From: Paenibacillus sp. 1001270B_150601_E10
Lineage (GTDB): Bacteria > Bacillota > Bacilli > Paenibacillales > Paenibacillaceae
Reading direction: 5' to 3'
DNA length: 64,000 nucleotides
NCBI RefSeq assembly: GCF_015558675.1
Contig: NZ_JADMOL010000007.1
Span: 137,009 to 201,008 of the forward strand
The notes below the pieces were generated by a model. The model saw only the letters and a program-made list of their open reading frames with translations, made no database searches and was not told where the DNA came from. This document shows, piece after piece, positions 45,666 through 55,039 of this stretch. The position numbers and the translations under genes are program-made. The first letter of the stretch is position 1, and every line of letters starts with the position of its first letter.

Positions 45666-46130
45666 CTATTTGGTTCCTTTTACCTTAAGAGCAAACACAT
45701 AGCTGGAGCTTCCTTCCGAAATTCTCTGTTCTTTATCTTTCAGCCAAGTGGCAGAAAGTCCGTAATAATAGGTTCCTTCTTCTTTAGGTGCCTCAAATGC
45801 TTGATCCGTAATCTTCACTTCTGATGGGATTCCATCACGAAAGGTGGATAGGCTTGTCTCCGTCGGCTGCTTGCCTTTGAATTTAAACGTGATCGCTGCT
45901 TGAGCTGTGACCTGATCGGCTTCTTTATCCTTCAGCAACATCTCAGGATCGGCATAGTCCGCGCATGTATTTCCCCAGCAATAAGAGCTTTGGTAAACAG
46001 CAATGGTTTTCCCATTCGCCTGTATGCTAGGCTGAGGCGGTGATGATCCTATGATCTTGTCAACCGCACCACAGCCGCTTAGAATCAGGATGACCATGAC
46101 GATGCTCATCCCGAACATGCCCCTCTTCAT
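45666..46130 (-). CDS. Hypothetical lipoprotein
   Basis: A 154-residue secreted lipoprotein with signal peptide and lipobox LSGC (Cys about residue 20). The mature part has two cysteines close together (SSYCWGNTCADYADPEMLL) that may form a disulfide, and a beta-rich C-terminal half (TFKFKGKQPTETSLST, then EGTYYYGLSATWLKD). I do not recognise a named family; small proteins of this shape occur in Bacillus and Paenibacillus. A strong site precedes the ATG. Function unknown. Confidence 0.75.
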   Translation of the reverse strand: MKRGMFGMSIVMVILILSGCGAVDKIIGSSPPQPSIQANGKTIAVYQSSYCWGNTCADYADPEMLLKDKEADQVTAQAAITFKFKGKQPTETSLSTFRDGIPSEVKITDQAFEAPKEEGTYYYGLSATWLKDKEQRISEGSSSYVFALKVKGTK

Positions 46131-46466
46131 TGAACCCCTCCTTTACGCTCTAGACGTATAAGGTTTACATTTTGTTCCACCTAATCACTGGACATGATAT
46201 TCTCCCTTTGAACGAATATGTATTCGGGCAAAGACCCATTTCAAGGCACTAAAGTCATCTCTCCCAAACCTCATACAAGACATCTCCATTTTAGATAGAT
46301 CTGTCTTTCCATTTGGTAAATCGATATCGAACTTACATGATTTCAAATTTAAAACAATAAGGTAGAATAACCGACCGTATCTCGCTCCACTTGTGTGTAA
46401 GCGTTCACCATTGCATGCGAGCGTGTCGCCAGGCAGCCACACTTTTTAATTGAGGAGGAGTCTGTT
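46131..46466. other. Non-coding gap between the lipoprotein and transporter genes
   Basis: It contains the divergent promoter region and a cre-like site. A minus-strand frame of 85 codons here has no ribosome binding site and looks like chance. Confidence 0.5.
46396..46409 (+). promoter_or_regulatory. cre-like site upstream of the GPH transporter
   Basis: TGTAAGCGTTCACC fits the CcpA operator consensus, about 60 bases before the start codon. Confidence 0.4.
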
Positions 46467-47765
46467 GTGAAGCGAAGCTGGATCAACTCGCCATACAGCT
46501 ATTCGCTCGGGATGTTTGCCATGATGGTGCCGAGTCAGGCTTTCAGTACGTTTTACAGCTATTATTATGTGGAGAAGCTGGGGCTCGGCATTGGTCTTGC
46601 TACGCTCGCCCGTACGCTGTTTCTGATCTGGGATGCGATCAACAATCCATTGTTCGGCTATTGGTCAGACTCCACGAAGTCGCGCTATGGCAGGCGACGG
46701 CCTTGGATATTTGGCGCAATCCCGCTGTTTATGATTGCCTTCGTGCTGGTATTCACTCCTCCCACTGAGTTGTCTCAGCATGGGCTGTTTACCTGGTTCC
46801 TGCTCTCACTGCTTGCCTTTGAGGCAGTAGCTACAGTACTGTGGGTGAACTACGGCGCTTTATTTCCCGAACTGTACCGCGGCGACCGTATTCGTGCAAA
46901 GGCATCTGCGATTCAGCAATCGTATCAAATGGTCGCTCTGCTGCTCGCCTCTGTGCTTGCCCCCCTGCTTGTCAGCTGGTTTAGCTTCTCATGGATGGCG
47001 ATCATCTTTGCCCTGCTGTTTGGCCTTTGCATGCTGTTATGCATGCTTGCCGTACAAGAACAGCCCCCTCAGCATGAAGGAGAATCGCTTAGGCTGGTCG
47101 AAGCCTTCCGAATCACACTCAAAAACAAAAAGTTCTGGATCTTCAACCTGTCCAACTCCTTTGCACAAACGGTAAATGGACTTATCAGCTCCATCATCCC
47201 GTTTTATGCCAAATACGTGCTGCATCTGTCTGAAGAAACGGTATCGATCCTGCTCGCATCAGTATTTGTATCGGTCATTCCATTAGTGTTCGTCTGGTAT
47301 CCGATCGTTCGTCGCTTGCGGGGTGTGGTTGCTTGGAGACTTTCACTGGCTGTATATGGGTTGTCAGTCATTCCGCTCTGGTTCGGCCATGATCTTATCA
47401 GCGGCATTTTGGCTGGCATATGCGTTGGTTTTGGGCTAGCTGGGTTCCTTGTCACTCCTCCGGTTCTAGGCGGAAGCATTATTGATGAGGATGCGATGCT
47501 GACAGGGCAGCGAAGAGAGGGCATCTACACGGCGGTTGGCGGATTCATTACCCGCTCCAGCGGTCTGATCTCTGCACTTGCTTTCTTTGTCGTCGGCATG
47601 CTGTTCGGCTATGTCAGCGGCAGCGAGCCCGGCCCTTATCCAGAATGGACGTTCCGAGTACTGATGAGTGTCGTCCCCTTCTGCTTGTTATTGATTTCCT
47701 TCCTGTTGTCCTATGCGGATCGATTCCATTTTCCAAAGCCTGGCGGAGGTGAGCGTCTTCCATGA
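46467..47765 (+). CDS. MFS sugar transporter, GPH (glycoside-pentoside-hexuronide) type
   Basis: A 432-residue carrier with twelve hydrophobic segments, starting at a GTG with GAGGAGG upstream. The first loop carries the GPH/MelB pattern WDAINNPLFGYWSDSTKSRYGRRRPWIF, including the conserved Asp and the Arg-rich loop. It is likely a cation-coupled importer of a glycoside or oligosaccharide. It overlaps the YdjC-type deacetylase gene by four bases (ATGA), which suggests an N-acetylated sugar such as a chitooligosaccharide; that link is inference. Confidence 0.9.
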   Translation: MKRSWINSPYSYSLGMFAMMVPSQAFSTFYSYYYVEKLGLGIGLATLARTLFLIWDAINNPLFGYWSDSTKSRYGRRRPWIFGAIPLFMIAFVLVFTPPTELSQHGLFTWFLLSLLAFEAVATVLWVNYGALFPELYRGDRIRAKASAIQQSYQMVALLLASVLAPLLVSWFSFSWMAIIFALLFGLCMLLCMLAVQEQPPQHEGESLRLVEAFRITLKNKKFWIFNLSNSFAQTVNGLISSIIPFYAKYVLHLSEETVSILLASVFVSVIPLVFVWYPIVRRLRGVVAWRLSLAVYGLSVIPLWFGHDLISGILAGICVGFGLAGFLVTPPVLGGSIIDEDAMLTGQRREGIYTAVGGFITRSSGLISALAFFVVGMLFGYVSGSEPGPYPEWTFRVLMSVVPFCLLLISFLLSYADRFHFPKPGGGERLP

Positions 47766-48670
47766 CGATTAGAAAAGGGCTCATTATTAACTGCGACGAC
47801 TTTGGTCAAAGCAAGGCAGCCAATCAAGCCATTATGCATCTGCTGGAGGAGAGCAAAGTATCCTCTGCCACCATCATGGTGCCGGCCCCAGGATTTGAGG
47901 AGGCCGCCCAGTGGTGCGCCAAGCGCAGGCAGCCAAATGTCGGGCTGCATCTGACCTTTAACAGCGAAGCGCTGCATTTGCGCTGGAAAAGCGTGACGGA
48001 GCATCCTTCTCTTCACGATGAGCAAGGGTATTTGCATGAGAATGTGGAGCAATTTGAACGGAAGGCATCAACTCAAGCGATCGTTAAAGAAATGGAGGCA
48101 CAATACGAGCGCGCTCTGAAGCATAGAATGAATCTCAGCCATGTCGATAATCATATGGGCAGTCTTTATGGCATGGCTACAGGACGCAGCCATATTCCGC
48201 ATATGCTGTGGAAGGCACGACGCTGGAAGCTGCCTGCACGCCTGTTTCGATACATCGATCATACCGACCCGCTTCTTAGCACAATCCCAAATCTAGAGCA
48301 GCCGGTAAGAAAGGCCTCTGCTTTAGCGGATGCCTTGGGCGTGCCCATTCCGGATTATCTGCTGTCCCATCCCTATCACGTGCAGGAGCAGGAAACCTAT
48401 GATTCATTCAAAGCGTGGATTCTCTCAAGGCTGTATCGCTTGCCTGAAGGAATAAGCGAGACCTACTTCCATCCTGGCGCTGATGACCCGTGGATGCAGG
48501 CCCATCTCCCAAGCTGGGAGAAGCGCGTATGGGAATATCGTCTGCTGATGGACGAGGATTTCACCTATGCGATGCAAGACGCTGGCGTTGTATTGGCCGA
48601 CTATCGCTATGTGGAGAAGCACTTGAAGCGCCCCCGTCTTCGTGCCGCTTGGCGGTTGTTGCGATCATAA
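47762..48670 (+). CDS. ChbG/YdjC family carbohydrate deacetylase
   Basis: A 302-residue cytoplasmic metal-dependent deacetylase. The metal-site motif INCDDFGQSKAAN (residues 8-20), the middle GLHLTFNSEAL and SHVDNHMGSLYG match YdjC/ChbG, which removes one acetyl group from chitobiose or related sugars. Its coupling to the GPH transporter gene supports uptake then deacetylation of an acetylated oligosaccharide. It is clearly distinct from the PIG-L deacetylase at 21912. Confidence 0.92.
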   Translation: MTIRKGLIINCDDFGQSKAANQAIMHLLEESKVSSATIMVPAPGFEEAAQWCAKRRQPNVGLHLTFNSEALHLRWKSVTEHPSLHDEQGYLHENVEQFERKASTQAIVKEMEAQYERALKHRMNLSHVDNHMGSLYGMATGRSHIPHMLWKARRWKLPARLFRYIDHTDPLLSTIPNLEQPVRKASALADALGVPIPDYLLSHPYHVQEQETYDSFKAWILSRLYRLPEGISETYFHPGADDPWMQAHLPSWEKRVWEYRLLMDEDFTYAMQDAGVVLADYRYVEKHLKRPRLRAAWRLLRS

Positions 48671-49081
48671 GAAAGACAAACCGTTGCTGATGGCACATAT
48701 GATTGTTATATGTCGGCCTACATGGTATTGGTATAAATCATTCCCTTTCACATGGAGCATAGGTATACAAATAATAGTCTTGAAGGCTTCAATGATCAGA
48801 GGCATCGTTCCAACATATTAATATCACTTTTTTCATTCGTATATATAAAAAAGAAAGCCTCTTAACCCTCGAGTCTATATCTCATTACTCGCTCGGAGGG
48901 ATAATCGCGGCTTCCTTGTATTTAGAATCAATCATTTCGTTATCATGAATTCGCACACTGGTCGTGCCATGAGGTAAAGGGACATTTGAAACGAATCTAG
49001 CACTTGATCAATCTTGATTTAAGATTCGTTTACAAAGGCATATATGACATCCAGACCTCATTTTAAAAAAATAGCAACACG
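48671..49081. other. Non-coding gap between convergent units
   Basis: It holds the likely pxp terminator and a 10-bp inverted repeat (AAACGAATCT at 48990-48999 with AGATTCGTTT at 49024-49033). No other feature is supported. Confidence 0.5.
48846..48915 (-). terminator. Probable terminator of pxpBCA
   Basis: Minus strand GAAGCC with inner ATTATCCCTC pairs with GAGGGTTAA and GGCTTTC, followed by TTTTTTATAT. It lies about 170 bases after pxpA. Confidence 0.6.
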
Positions 49082-49837
49082 TTATACTACTGCCAGTTGT
49101 ACGCCTTCCTTCTGCAGCAGCTCTCGAATCTGGCGTGCTAATGCCAGCGCATGTGCGCCATCGCCATGGATGCAAATGGTCTCGGCCTTCAGCTTGACCT
49201 TTACCTGATCTCGGGAGATGACGGTACCTGACTTGACCATCTGGAGGATCTGCGCTGCCGCGACAGCAGGATCGTGAATGAGCGCGTCCGATTCCTGTCT
49301 TGGCGTCAGACTGCCATCCCGGCAATACGTGCGATCCGCAAACACTTCGCTTGCCGTTCGAAGGCCGATCCGCGCGCCAGCCTCAATCAGCTTGCTGCCG
49401 GATAAGCCATAGAGCACAAGCTCGGGATTCACCCTGTACACCGCTTCCGCAATGGCTTCCGCAAGCTTGTCCTGCTGAGCGGCCATATTGTACAGAGCAC
49501 CATGAGGCTTCACGTGGTGCATCTGTCCCCCTTCAGCACGAACAAAGCCACCCAGTGCTCCGATCTGGTACACGGTCATCTCATAAGCCTCATCAGGCGC
49601 AATGCTCATATTGCGTCTGCCGAAGCCCGCCAGATCGGGAAGACCGGGATGCGCACCAATGGCAACCCTTTTCTCAAGCGCACTAGCTACTGTTTTTCTC
49701 ATCGTACTTGGATCACCCGCATGGTATCCGCAAGCAATGTTTACCGATGTAACAAGCTCAAGAATCGCTTCATCATTGCCCATCGAATAAACGCCAAAGC
49801 TCTCTCCCATATCGCAGTTCAAGTCTACCGATACCAT
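49082..49837 (-). CDS. pxpA: 5-oxoprolinase subunit PxpA (LamB/YcsF family)
   Basis: A 251-residue subunit of the ATP-dependent PxpABC enzyme that opens 5-oxoproline to glutamate, repairing a spontaneous product of glutamine. The N-terminal [12 protein letters not shown], then [11 protein letters not shown] and [17 protein letters not shown] are typical of the LamB/YcsF family. The C-terminal [20 protein letters not shown] is also characteristic. It is the last gene of pxpBCA, three bases after pxpC. Confidence 0.95.
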   Translation of the reverse strand: MVSVDLNCDMGESFGVYSMGNDEAILELVTSVNIACGYHAGDPSTMRKTVASALEKRVAIGAHPGLPDLAGFGRRNMSIAPDEAYEMTVYQIGALGGFVRAEGGQMHHVKPHGALYNMAAQQDKLAEAIAEAVYRVNPELVLYGLSGSKLIEAGARIGLRTASEVFADRTYCRDGSLTPRQESDALIHDPAVAAAQILQMVKSGTVISRDQVKVKLKAETICIHGDGAHALALARQIRELLQKEGVQLAVV

Positions 49838-49840
49838 GTC

Positions 49841-50857
49841 CTACAAGCCTCCTTGCTTCAAATAGAATCCAATTGCCTGCTCTAGTCTTCCAAAAGACTG
49901 TTCTACTGATTGATAGATCCGTTCCGCTTCCTGCAGCGATATTTCCTCAAATCGCATCCAATCCCCTGGTCTCACCTGCGCCAAGACAGAGAGATCCGCG
50001 CTGGCTACTTGAGCGATTCTCGGATAACCGCCAACGGTCTGGCGATCTGCCATCAGGATAATTGGACTGCCATCAGGCGGAACCTGAACGGTTCCGAACA
50101 CGACCGCACTAGACAGCTGCTCTATCTGGCTCTCCCTCTGCATCTCTGGACCCTCCAAGCGATATCCCATTCGATCCGATTGGGACGACACTCGGAATCG
50201 ATGACTCACAAATTCTTCTCTGCTCCCTTCTGTAAATTGATGATACTCCCTTCCTCGCATAAAACGAATCACCGGATCACCACGGTAGGCAGGACGATTC
50301 CGTTCCCCTACAAACCATGAAGCTGCGCTAAATGGCTTTGCATCAAGCTCTTGCCAGAGGCTTGCCATGTAGGACACAGCTAGATTCGCAGCTTTGCCAA
50401 CAGGAATAACATCCCCTGCCGCAAGCGCCCTCCCTTCGAATCCTCCTATCTGCGCTCGTAAGTAGGTGCTTCTGCTTCCCAGCACCAAGGGCACATCCAC
50501 GCCTCCCGCTACGGCTAAATAGGCACGTGCCCCGGAAGAACAGGAACCAAACTCCATTATCTCGCCTGCTTGTACCAATACAGGCCGCCATAAAGGAACC
50601 GTCTTCCCATTTACCTTCGGCTCAAAAGGAGCCCCGCATATCGCAATGAGCATATCTTGTTCGAATTGTATCGTCGGTCCCCACATGGTCATCTCTAAGG
50701 CTGCCGATCCTTGAGGATTGGCCGTCAACAAGTTGGCCGTTCGAAGTGCATAGCTGTCCATAGCCCCACTGGCAACGACGCCTTGCTGCTGGTAACCGCA
50801 CCTGCCTAGATCCTGAACCGTCGTAAGCAGGCCTGGCTTTATGATCGTTAAGCTCAT
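49841..50857 (-). CDS. pxpC: 5-oxoprolinase subunit PxpC (KipA-like)
   Basis: A 338-residue biotin-dependent carboxyltransferase-type protein. The start at the ATG 50857 overlaps the stop of pxpB (ATGA) and gives MSLTIIKPGLLTTVQDLGR, the family opening. Conserved stretches include GYQQQGVVASGAMDSYALR and PDGSPIILMADRQTVGGYPR near the C-terminus. PxpB and PxpC together carry out the ATP-dependent step before PxpA hydrolyses the product. Also known as KipA in Bacillus, where it was first linked to sporulation control. Confidence 0.94.
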   Translation of the reverse strand: MSLTIIKPGLLTTVQDLGRCGYQQQGVVASGAMDSYALRTANLLTANPQGSAALEMTMWGPTIQFEQDMLIAICGAPFEPKVNGKTVPLWRPVLVQAGEIMEFGSCSSGARAYLAVAGGVDVPLVLGSRSTYLRAQIGGFEGRALAAGDVIPVGKAANLAVSYMASLWQELDAKPFSAASWFVGERNRPAYRGDPVIRFMRGREYHQFTEGSREEFVSHRFRVSSQSDRMGYRLEGPEMQRESQIEQLSSAVVFGTVQVPPDGSPIILMADRQTVGGYPRIAQVASADLSVLAQVRPGDWMRFEEISLQEAERIYQSVEQSFGRLEQAIGFYLKQGGL

Positions 50858-51657
50858 AACTCCTCCTCTTTCCATTCCGCATATTCTTCTGCTGTTATAG
50901 ATCGAAAACGAACGATATCTCCCATTTGGATGAGACTAGGCGTTTGACACTCAGGACGAAACAGCCTTCTTGGTGTTCTTCCAATCAGATTCCACCCGCC
51001 TGGTGTAGATAGGGGATAGATGCCGGTCTGCTTGCCGCCAATTCCGACTGAGCCTGGCGCAATGCTTACTCTAGGGGTGCTCCTTCTTGGAACCTCAAGC
51101 CGTTCCGACATGCCGCCTAGATAAGGGAAGCCCGGAGCAAAGCCTACCATATGAACAAGGTAATCCTGCTTGGTGTGCAGGTGAATGACCTCTCCAACCG
51201 AAAGCCCGGCATGCGCTGCAACGGAATCAAGATCTGGACCATACTTACCGCCATAGCATACAGGAATATCAATAACGCTCTGTTCTTTATCATCTAGAGC
51301 TTCCAAACTCGCAAGCAGCTCTTCCAATATCATCTTTATGTATTCAAAAGGAGAGATGAAGGCATGTTCGGGATTCTGATGCAATGAAGCTCTGCCGTAT
51401 AATGACAAGATCTTCAGCGGATCATAGATCACCGTGACGGTTGTGTACGCAGGGATAATCTCGATCATTTCAGGAAGCTTCCTCTTCTCTAACCCTGTAC
51501 AAAAAGCGTGGATGCGGCGATGGGTTTCCAGCGCAATGCCGCCACCCCAATCGATGACAAGCGCTTGGTCTCCCAAGGGTTCGATCAAGATCGGCAGCTT
51601 TGTATGGCCCGCTGCGAACGATTTTCTTGTTTCTTTTGATTCACACACACTGTACAC
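50854..51657 (-). CDS. pxpB: 5-oxoprolinase subunit PxpB (KipI-like)
   Basis: A 267-residue protein of the KipI/allophanate-hydrolase subunit 1 family. The GTG start at 51657 follows GGGG. The conserved core has EPLGDQALVIDWG at the start, DIPVCYGGKYGPDLDSVAAH in the middle and MVGFAPGFPYLGGMSERLEVPRR, then GSVGIGGKQTGIYPLSTPGGW. It heads pxpBCA. Confidence 0.94.
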   Translation of the reverse strand: MYSVCESKETRKSFAAGHTKLPILIEPLGDQALVIDWGGGIALETHRRIHAFCTGLEKRKLPEMIEIIPAYTTVTVIYDPLKILSLYGRASLHQNPEHAFISPFEYIKMILEELLASLEALDDKEQSVIDIPVCYGGKYGPDLDSVAAHAGLSVGEVIHLHTKQDYLVHMVGFAPGFPYLGGMSERLEVPRRSTPRVSIAPGSVGIGGKQTGIYPLSTPGGWNLIGRTPRRLFRPECQTPSLIQMGDIVRFRSITAEEYAEWKEEEL

Positions 51658-51767
51658 CCCTGACCTAACTTTTACTTATCCTATTCCTAACAGGCTTCGC
51701 GCTGTTCGATTTTATTTGACGGTTTATCATATTCTATCTTAGCACACGGCCATTTTCTTTAATGGGT

Positions 51768-51809
51768 AAAAAAACACTCTCCAACGATACTGTCAGAGAG
51801 TGTTTTTGT
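51768..51809 (-). terminator. Intrinsic terminator after the DhaK-DhaL gene
   Basis: AACACTCTC and GAGAGTGTT pair on the minus strand, followed by a T run. Confidence 0.88.
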
Positions 51810-51848
51810 TATTCATTATTTAAAGAGAAACGAGAAGGAAATATGCAT

Positions 51849-53618
51849 TTATTTCATCGCTTGCGCAAGCGTTGTAAAGATAACGCCCAAGGCATAGGCT
51901 CCTGCATCTGGGTAACCCAGGCTGCGTTCGCCTACGGTACCGGCGCGTCCCATTCTTGCCACGATCGTCTCGGTGTACTTCGCGCCTTGTACGGCTGCTT
52001 CTGCGGCTTTAGCAGCCGCCGTCTTGATGTCTTCGCCTTCCTTCGCACTTTGCACCCAGCGATCCGCAAATGGCGCCAACGCATCAACAAGCGTCTTATC
52101 GCCAACGACAGCGCCTCTGCCGAAGGAGCGCTCGCCTGTATCCTGAATGCCTTTGACCACGGCTTGCATCATGCTTGCGAATTCGCTGACGCTGACTTCC
52201 ACCTTCTCACCTGCGGCTTTGCTTGCCGCGCGGAACGCAGAGCCCCAGATCGGACCGGAGGCGCCGCCGCAATACTCCATGATGACTAGAGAGCAGGCGT
52301 TCAGGAAGTCCCCAATGGAGGCCGTATGATGTTCCATAATCTCCGCCCATTCGCACTTCAATTGCTTAAAGCCTTTTGCCACGCTCATGCCAAAGTCCCC
52401 GTCGCCAGCATGCGAATCCAGCTCGCAGAACGGCACCTCATTTTCAATAATAACCTCACTCATCTTGTCCACAAGATAGATCAGATTATGAAGGGTAAAG
52501 GTATTATTGGAGATCACCGCATGCTTAGGATCTGTTTCCGTCTGATACGATACTTTATGGTTCACGGCTTCTTCTGCGATCAATTCTTCCACAGAAAGCG
52601 GCAGAAATGGACCTGACACCTGAAGCGCAGGCGTATCACAGTTCGCTGACAAATAATGCTTTAATTCCTCGTCGAGCTTCATGATCGTAACGGAAGCGCC
52701 GTCCATATCAATGCTCGTCATGTAGTTGCCGACGAATACTTTGACGATCGACACCGGCTTGTCTTTCAGCGCTGCGACTACTGCATTCGCGAGCAGGTAC
52801 AATTCCTGCAGTGGCGATCCTCCGAAACCGTTAATCAGAAGCGCAATCTCCAGTGTCGAGCCTTCCAGCAGATTCATGTCGCGAAGGAGATCGTTCACCA
52901 TCTTGTGCGCCAATTCATCGGCAGAGGCCATCTTCTCTCTGCGAATGCCTGGCTCGCCATGGATGCCAACCCCGTATTCAAGCTCATCTTCGCCCAGCTC
53001 AAACGTAGGCGTGCCTTTGGCTGGCACGGTACAGGAGGTCAGGGCGAAGCCGATGCTTCTCGTGTTGTCGATGGCCTTCTGTGCCACAGCCTTTACTTCA
53101 GCCAGCTCTTTGCCTTCCTCCGCCGCCGCTCCTGCAATCTTGTGAATAAGCACGGTACCCGCAACGCCTCGTCTGCCTACCGTATACAGGCTATCCTCCA
53201 CTGCAATATCGTCATCGACTTTGACATAGTCAACAAGCAGGCCATCTTCGCTGGCCAGATGTGCCGCGTTTTTGAAGTTCATGATGTCGCCGCTGTAATT
53301 TTTAATGATCATCAGCGTTCCTTTTTGACTAGCCGATGCCTTGAGTCCTTGATACACCTGAATCTGAGATGGGGAGGCGAATACATCTCCGCATACCGCA
53401 GCATCAAGCATTCCCTTGCCAACGAATCCCGCATGGGCAGGCTCATGTCCGCTGCCGCCGCCGCTGATCAGGGTCACTTTGTTCGGATTGATTTCTTTTT
53501 TCTTGATAATCTTATACTTGCTGTTGAACTCAAGCTCTGGATGCGCCAGGACAAGCCCTCTGCACATTTCCCTTACTAATGTTTCTGGCTTGTTCATGAT
53601 TTTTTTCATCGTGCTCAT
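51849..53618 (-). CDS. Dihydroxyacetone kinase, DhaK-DhaL fusion
   Basis: Phosphorylates dihydroxyacetone to DHAP. A DhaK domain (about 1-335) has SGGGSGHEPAHAGFVGKGML and the substrate-binding His in EYGVGIHGEPGIRR. The DhaL domain (about 385-585) has the nucleotide/Mg site CELDSHAGDGDFGMSVAKG and ending LGYPDAGAYALGVIFTTLA. The fusion resembles ATP-dependent kinases (as in yeast and Citrobacter), not the three-part PTS-dependent DhaKLM. It lies 18 bases after gldA, forming a glycerol-oxidation pathway. Two in-frame ATGs compete for the start (53618 and 53609). Confidence 0.94.
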   Translation of the reverse strand: MSTMKKIMNKPETLVREMCRGLVLAHPELEFNSKYKIIKKKEINPNKVTLISGGGSGHEPAHAGFVGKGMLDAAVCGDVFASPSQIQVYQGLKASASQKGTLMIIKNYSGDIMNFKNAAHLASEDGLLVDYVKVDDDIAVEDSLYTVGRRGVAGTVLIHKIAGAAAEEGKELAEVKAVAQKAIDNTRSIGFALTSCTVPAKGTPTFELGEDELEYGVGIHGEPGIRREKMASADELAHKMVNDLLRDMNLLEGSTLEIALLINGFGGSPLQELYLLANAVVAALKDKPVSIVKVFVGNYMTSIDMDGASVTIMKLDEELKHYLSANCDTPALQVSGPFLPLSVEELIAEEAVNHKVSYQTETDPKHAVISNNTFTLHNLIYLVDKMSEVIIENEVPFCELDSHAGDGDFGMSVAKGFKQLKCEWAEIMEHHTASIGDFLNACSLVIMEYCGGASGPIWGSAFRAASKAAGEKVEVSVSEFASMMQAVVKGIQDTGERSFGRGAVVGDKTLVDALAPFADRWVQSAKEGEDIKTAAAKAAEAAVQGAKYTETIVARMGRAGTVGERSLGYPDAGAYALGVIFTTLAQAMK

Positions 53619-53636
53619 CCTTTCCTTACAGAGGTT

Positions 53637-54773
53637 CTATACGGTGTGCTGCTCTTTAAATTGTCGCCCGATCTGGTCGGCTACGATAATCGCTGCCACG
53701 ACGTCTTCTTCTTTAACCGGGAATGGCATGGAATGAATCGATTCTTCTGGGATGCAGGCTTTCGCCGCAACCTGGAACAGTTCCTCTCTCGTCACCTCGG
53801 TCACGCCGAGATCCGCAAGGCATACAGGCAATCCTACGGACAAGCAGAAGCCAAGCACTTCATGCATTTCTTCCTTGCTCGCATTCTCAAGCACAAGCTG
53901 CACGATCGTCGTAAACGCAACTTTTTCCCCATGATAATAATGATGGGTTCCTTCAAGCACCGTTAAACCATCATGGATGGCATGAGCGGCCGCAAGACCC
54001 GCGCTTTCAAAGCCTAATCCAGAAAGCAAAATATTCGTTTCGATAATATTCTCAAGCGCTGGCGTTACAAGGTTCGCATCGCAAGCAAGCTTCGCCTTCA
54101 ACCCGTCTTCCAGCAGCGTTTCATAGCACAGCTTCGCAAGGCCAAGCGCAGCCTTCGTTCCTTTTGCGGGTTCGCCAACGCCTGCATTTCTGCCGCAAGG
54201 AATTCCCGCGTTGACATTGGAGTACGATGCGGCTGTCGCGCGAGCTTCAAAGTATGTCGACATCGCATCTCCCATGCCTGCAACCAGGAAGCGCGTAGGC
54301 GCATTGGCAATCACGTTCGTATCGATCATGACGACGCTAGGACTTTGCTTGAAGTACGCATAGTCGTCGAATTCGCCTTCTGGCGTATACAATACCGCGG
54401 AATGGCTGGTCGGCGCATCCGTTGCCGCAATGGTCGGCACGATGATCAAGGCATCGCCTTGCGCTACGCATTTTGCCGTATCAATAGCTTTCCCTCCACC
54501 AAGGCCAATCGTGCAGGCGCAGTTATGCTGTTTCGCAAGCTCTTGCAGTCTTGCAACTTCTACGCGGGAACACTCTCCGTTGAAACCGCTCTCAACGATT
54601 GTGACATTGAACTGCTTCATCGTATGTTCGAGCTTGTCTTTCACGCGTGCTGCGTCATCTTTATGTGCAATCAATAGGGCGGAATCGCCAAACGTCTTAA
54701 TAAAGTATCCGAGGTTCAAAAGCTCATTTTCACCTTGTACATATTTCGATGGACTAATAAATGCTCTTCTCAT
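53637..54773 (-). CDS. gldA: Glycerol dehydrogenase GldA
   Basis: A 378-residue NAD+-linked, zinc-dependent enzyme that oxidises glycerol to dihydroxyacetone, or reduces the reverse. Conserved parts include TIGLGGGKAIDTAKCVA, TIAATDAPTSHSAVLY and the Zn ligands around AAAHAIHDGLTVLEGTHHYYHGEKVAF. It has GGAGGAC upstream. It is the first gene of the gldA-dhaKL unit, divergent from a PocR-type regulator. Confidence 0.95.
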   Translation of the reverse strand: MRRAFISPSKYVQGENELLNLGYFIKTFGDSALLIAHKDDAARVKDKLEHTMKQFNVTIVESGFNGECSRVEVARLQELAKQHNCACTIGLGGGKAIDTAKCVAQGDALIIVPTIAATDAPTSHSAVLYTPEGEFDDYAYFKQSPSVVMIDTNVIANAPTRFLVAGMGDAMSTYFEARATAASYSNVNAGIPCGRNAGVGEPAKGTKAALGLAKLCYETLLEDGLKAKLACDANLVTPALENIIETNILLSGLGFESAGLAAAHAIHDGLTVLEGTHHYYHGEKVAFTTIVQLVLENASKEEMHEVLGFCLSVGLPVCLADLGVTEVTREELFQVAAKACIPEESIHSMPFPVKEEDVVAAIIVADQIGRQFKEQHTV

Positions 54774-54850
54774 TTCATTGTCCTCCTCTGTGTCGTTATA
54801 TCTCCATTATAGGAAGCCCTTGCCCAAAGGTCATGGAACGTTGAGTGCTA

Positions 54851-54867
54851 TATAAAGCGCTTTCTGA
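54851..54867 (-). promoter_or_regulatory. Strong cre-like site between gldA and the PocR-type regulator
   Basis: TATAAAGCGCTTTCTGA has the palindromic core AAAGCGCTTT of CcpA operators. It sits about 80 bases upstream of gldA in the divergent promoter region. Confidence 0.6.
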
Positions 54868-55039
54868 TCGTAATATATTGTCTTTTTCAAGCCGAATAGG
54901 AATATCTTGTCCTTCGATCATAGGATTATGCTATAATGGCGGCAGATAGAGGTATGGCTATAACAAACAGGATAGCCTTTTACGAGGCTTGAGATTGTTG
55001 GTCATTAAGAGTCTACACTTCATATAAGGGGGAACATGA

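Noticed and set aside
46185-46442. Minus-strand frame of 85 codons before the GPH transporter
   Set aside because: No ribosome binding site and it covers the promoter region of the transporter.
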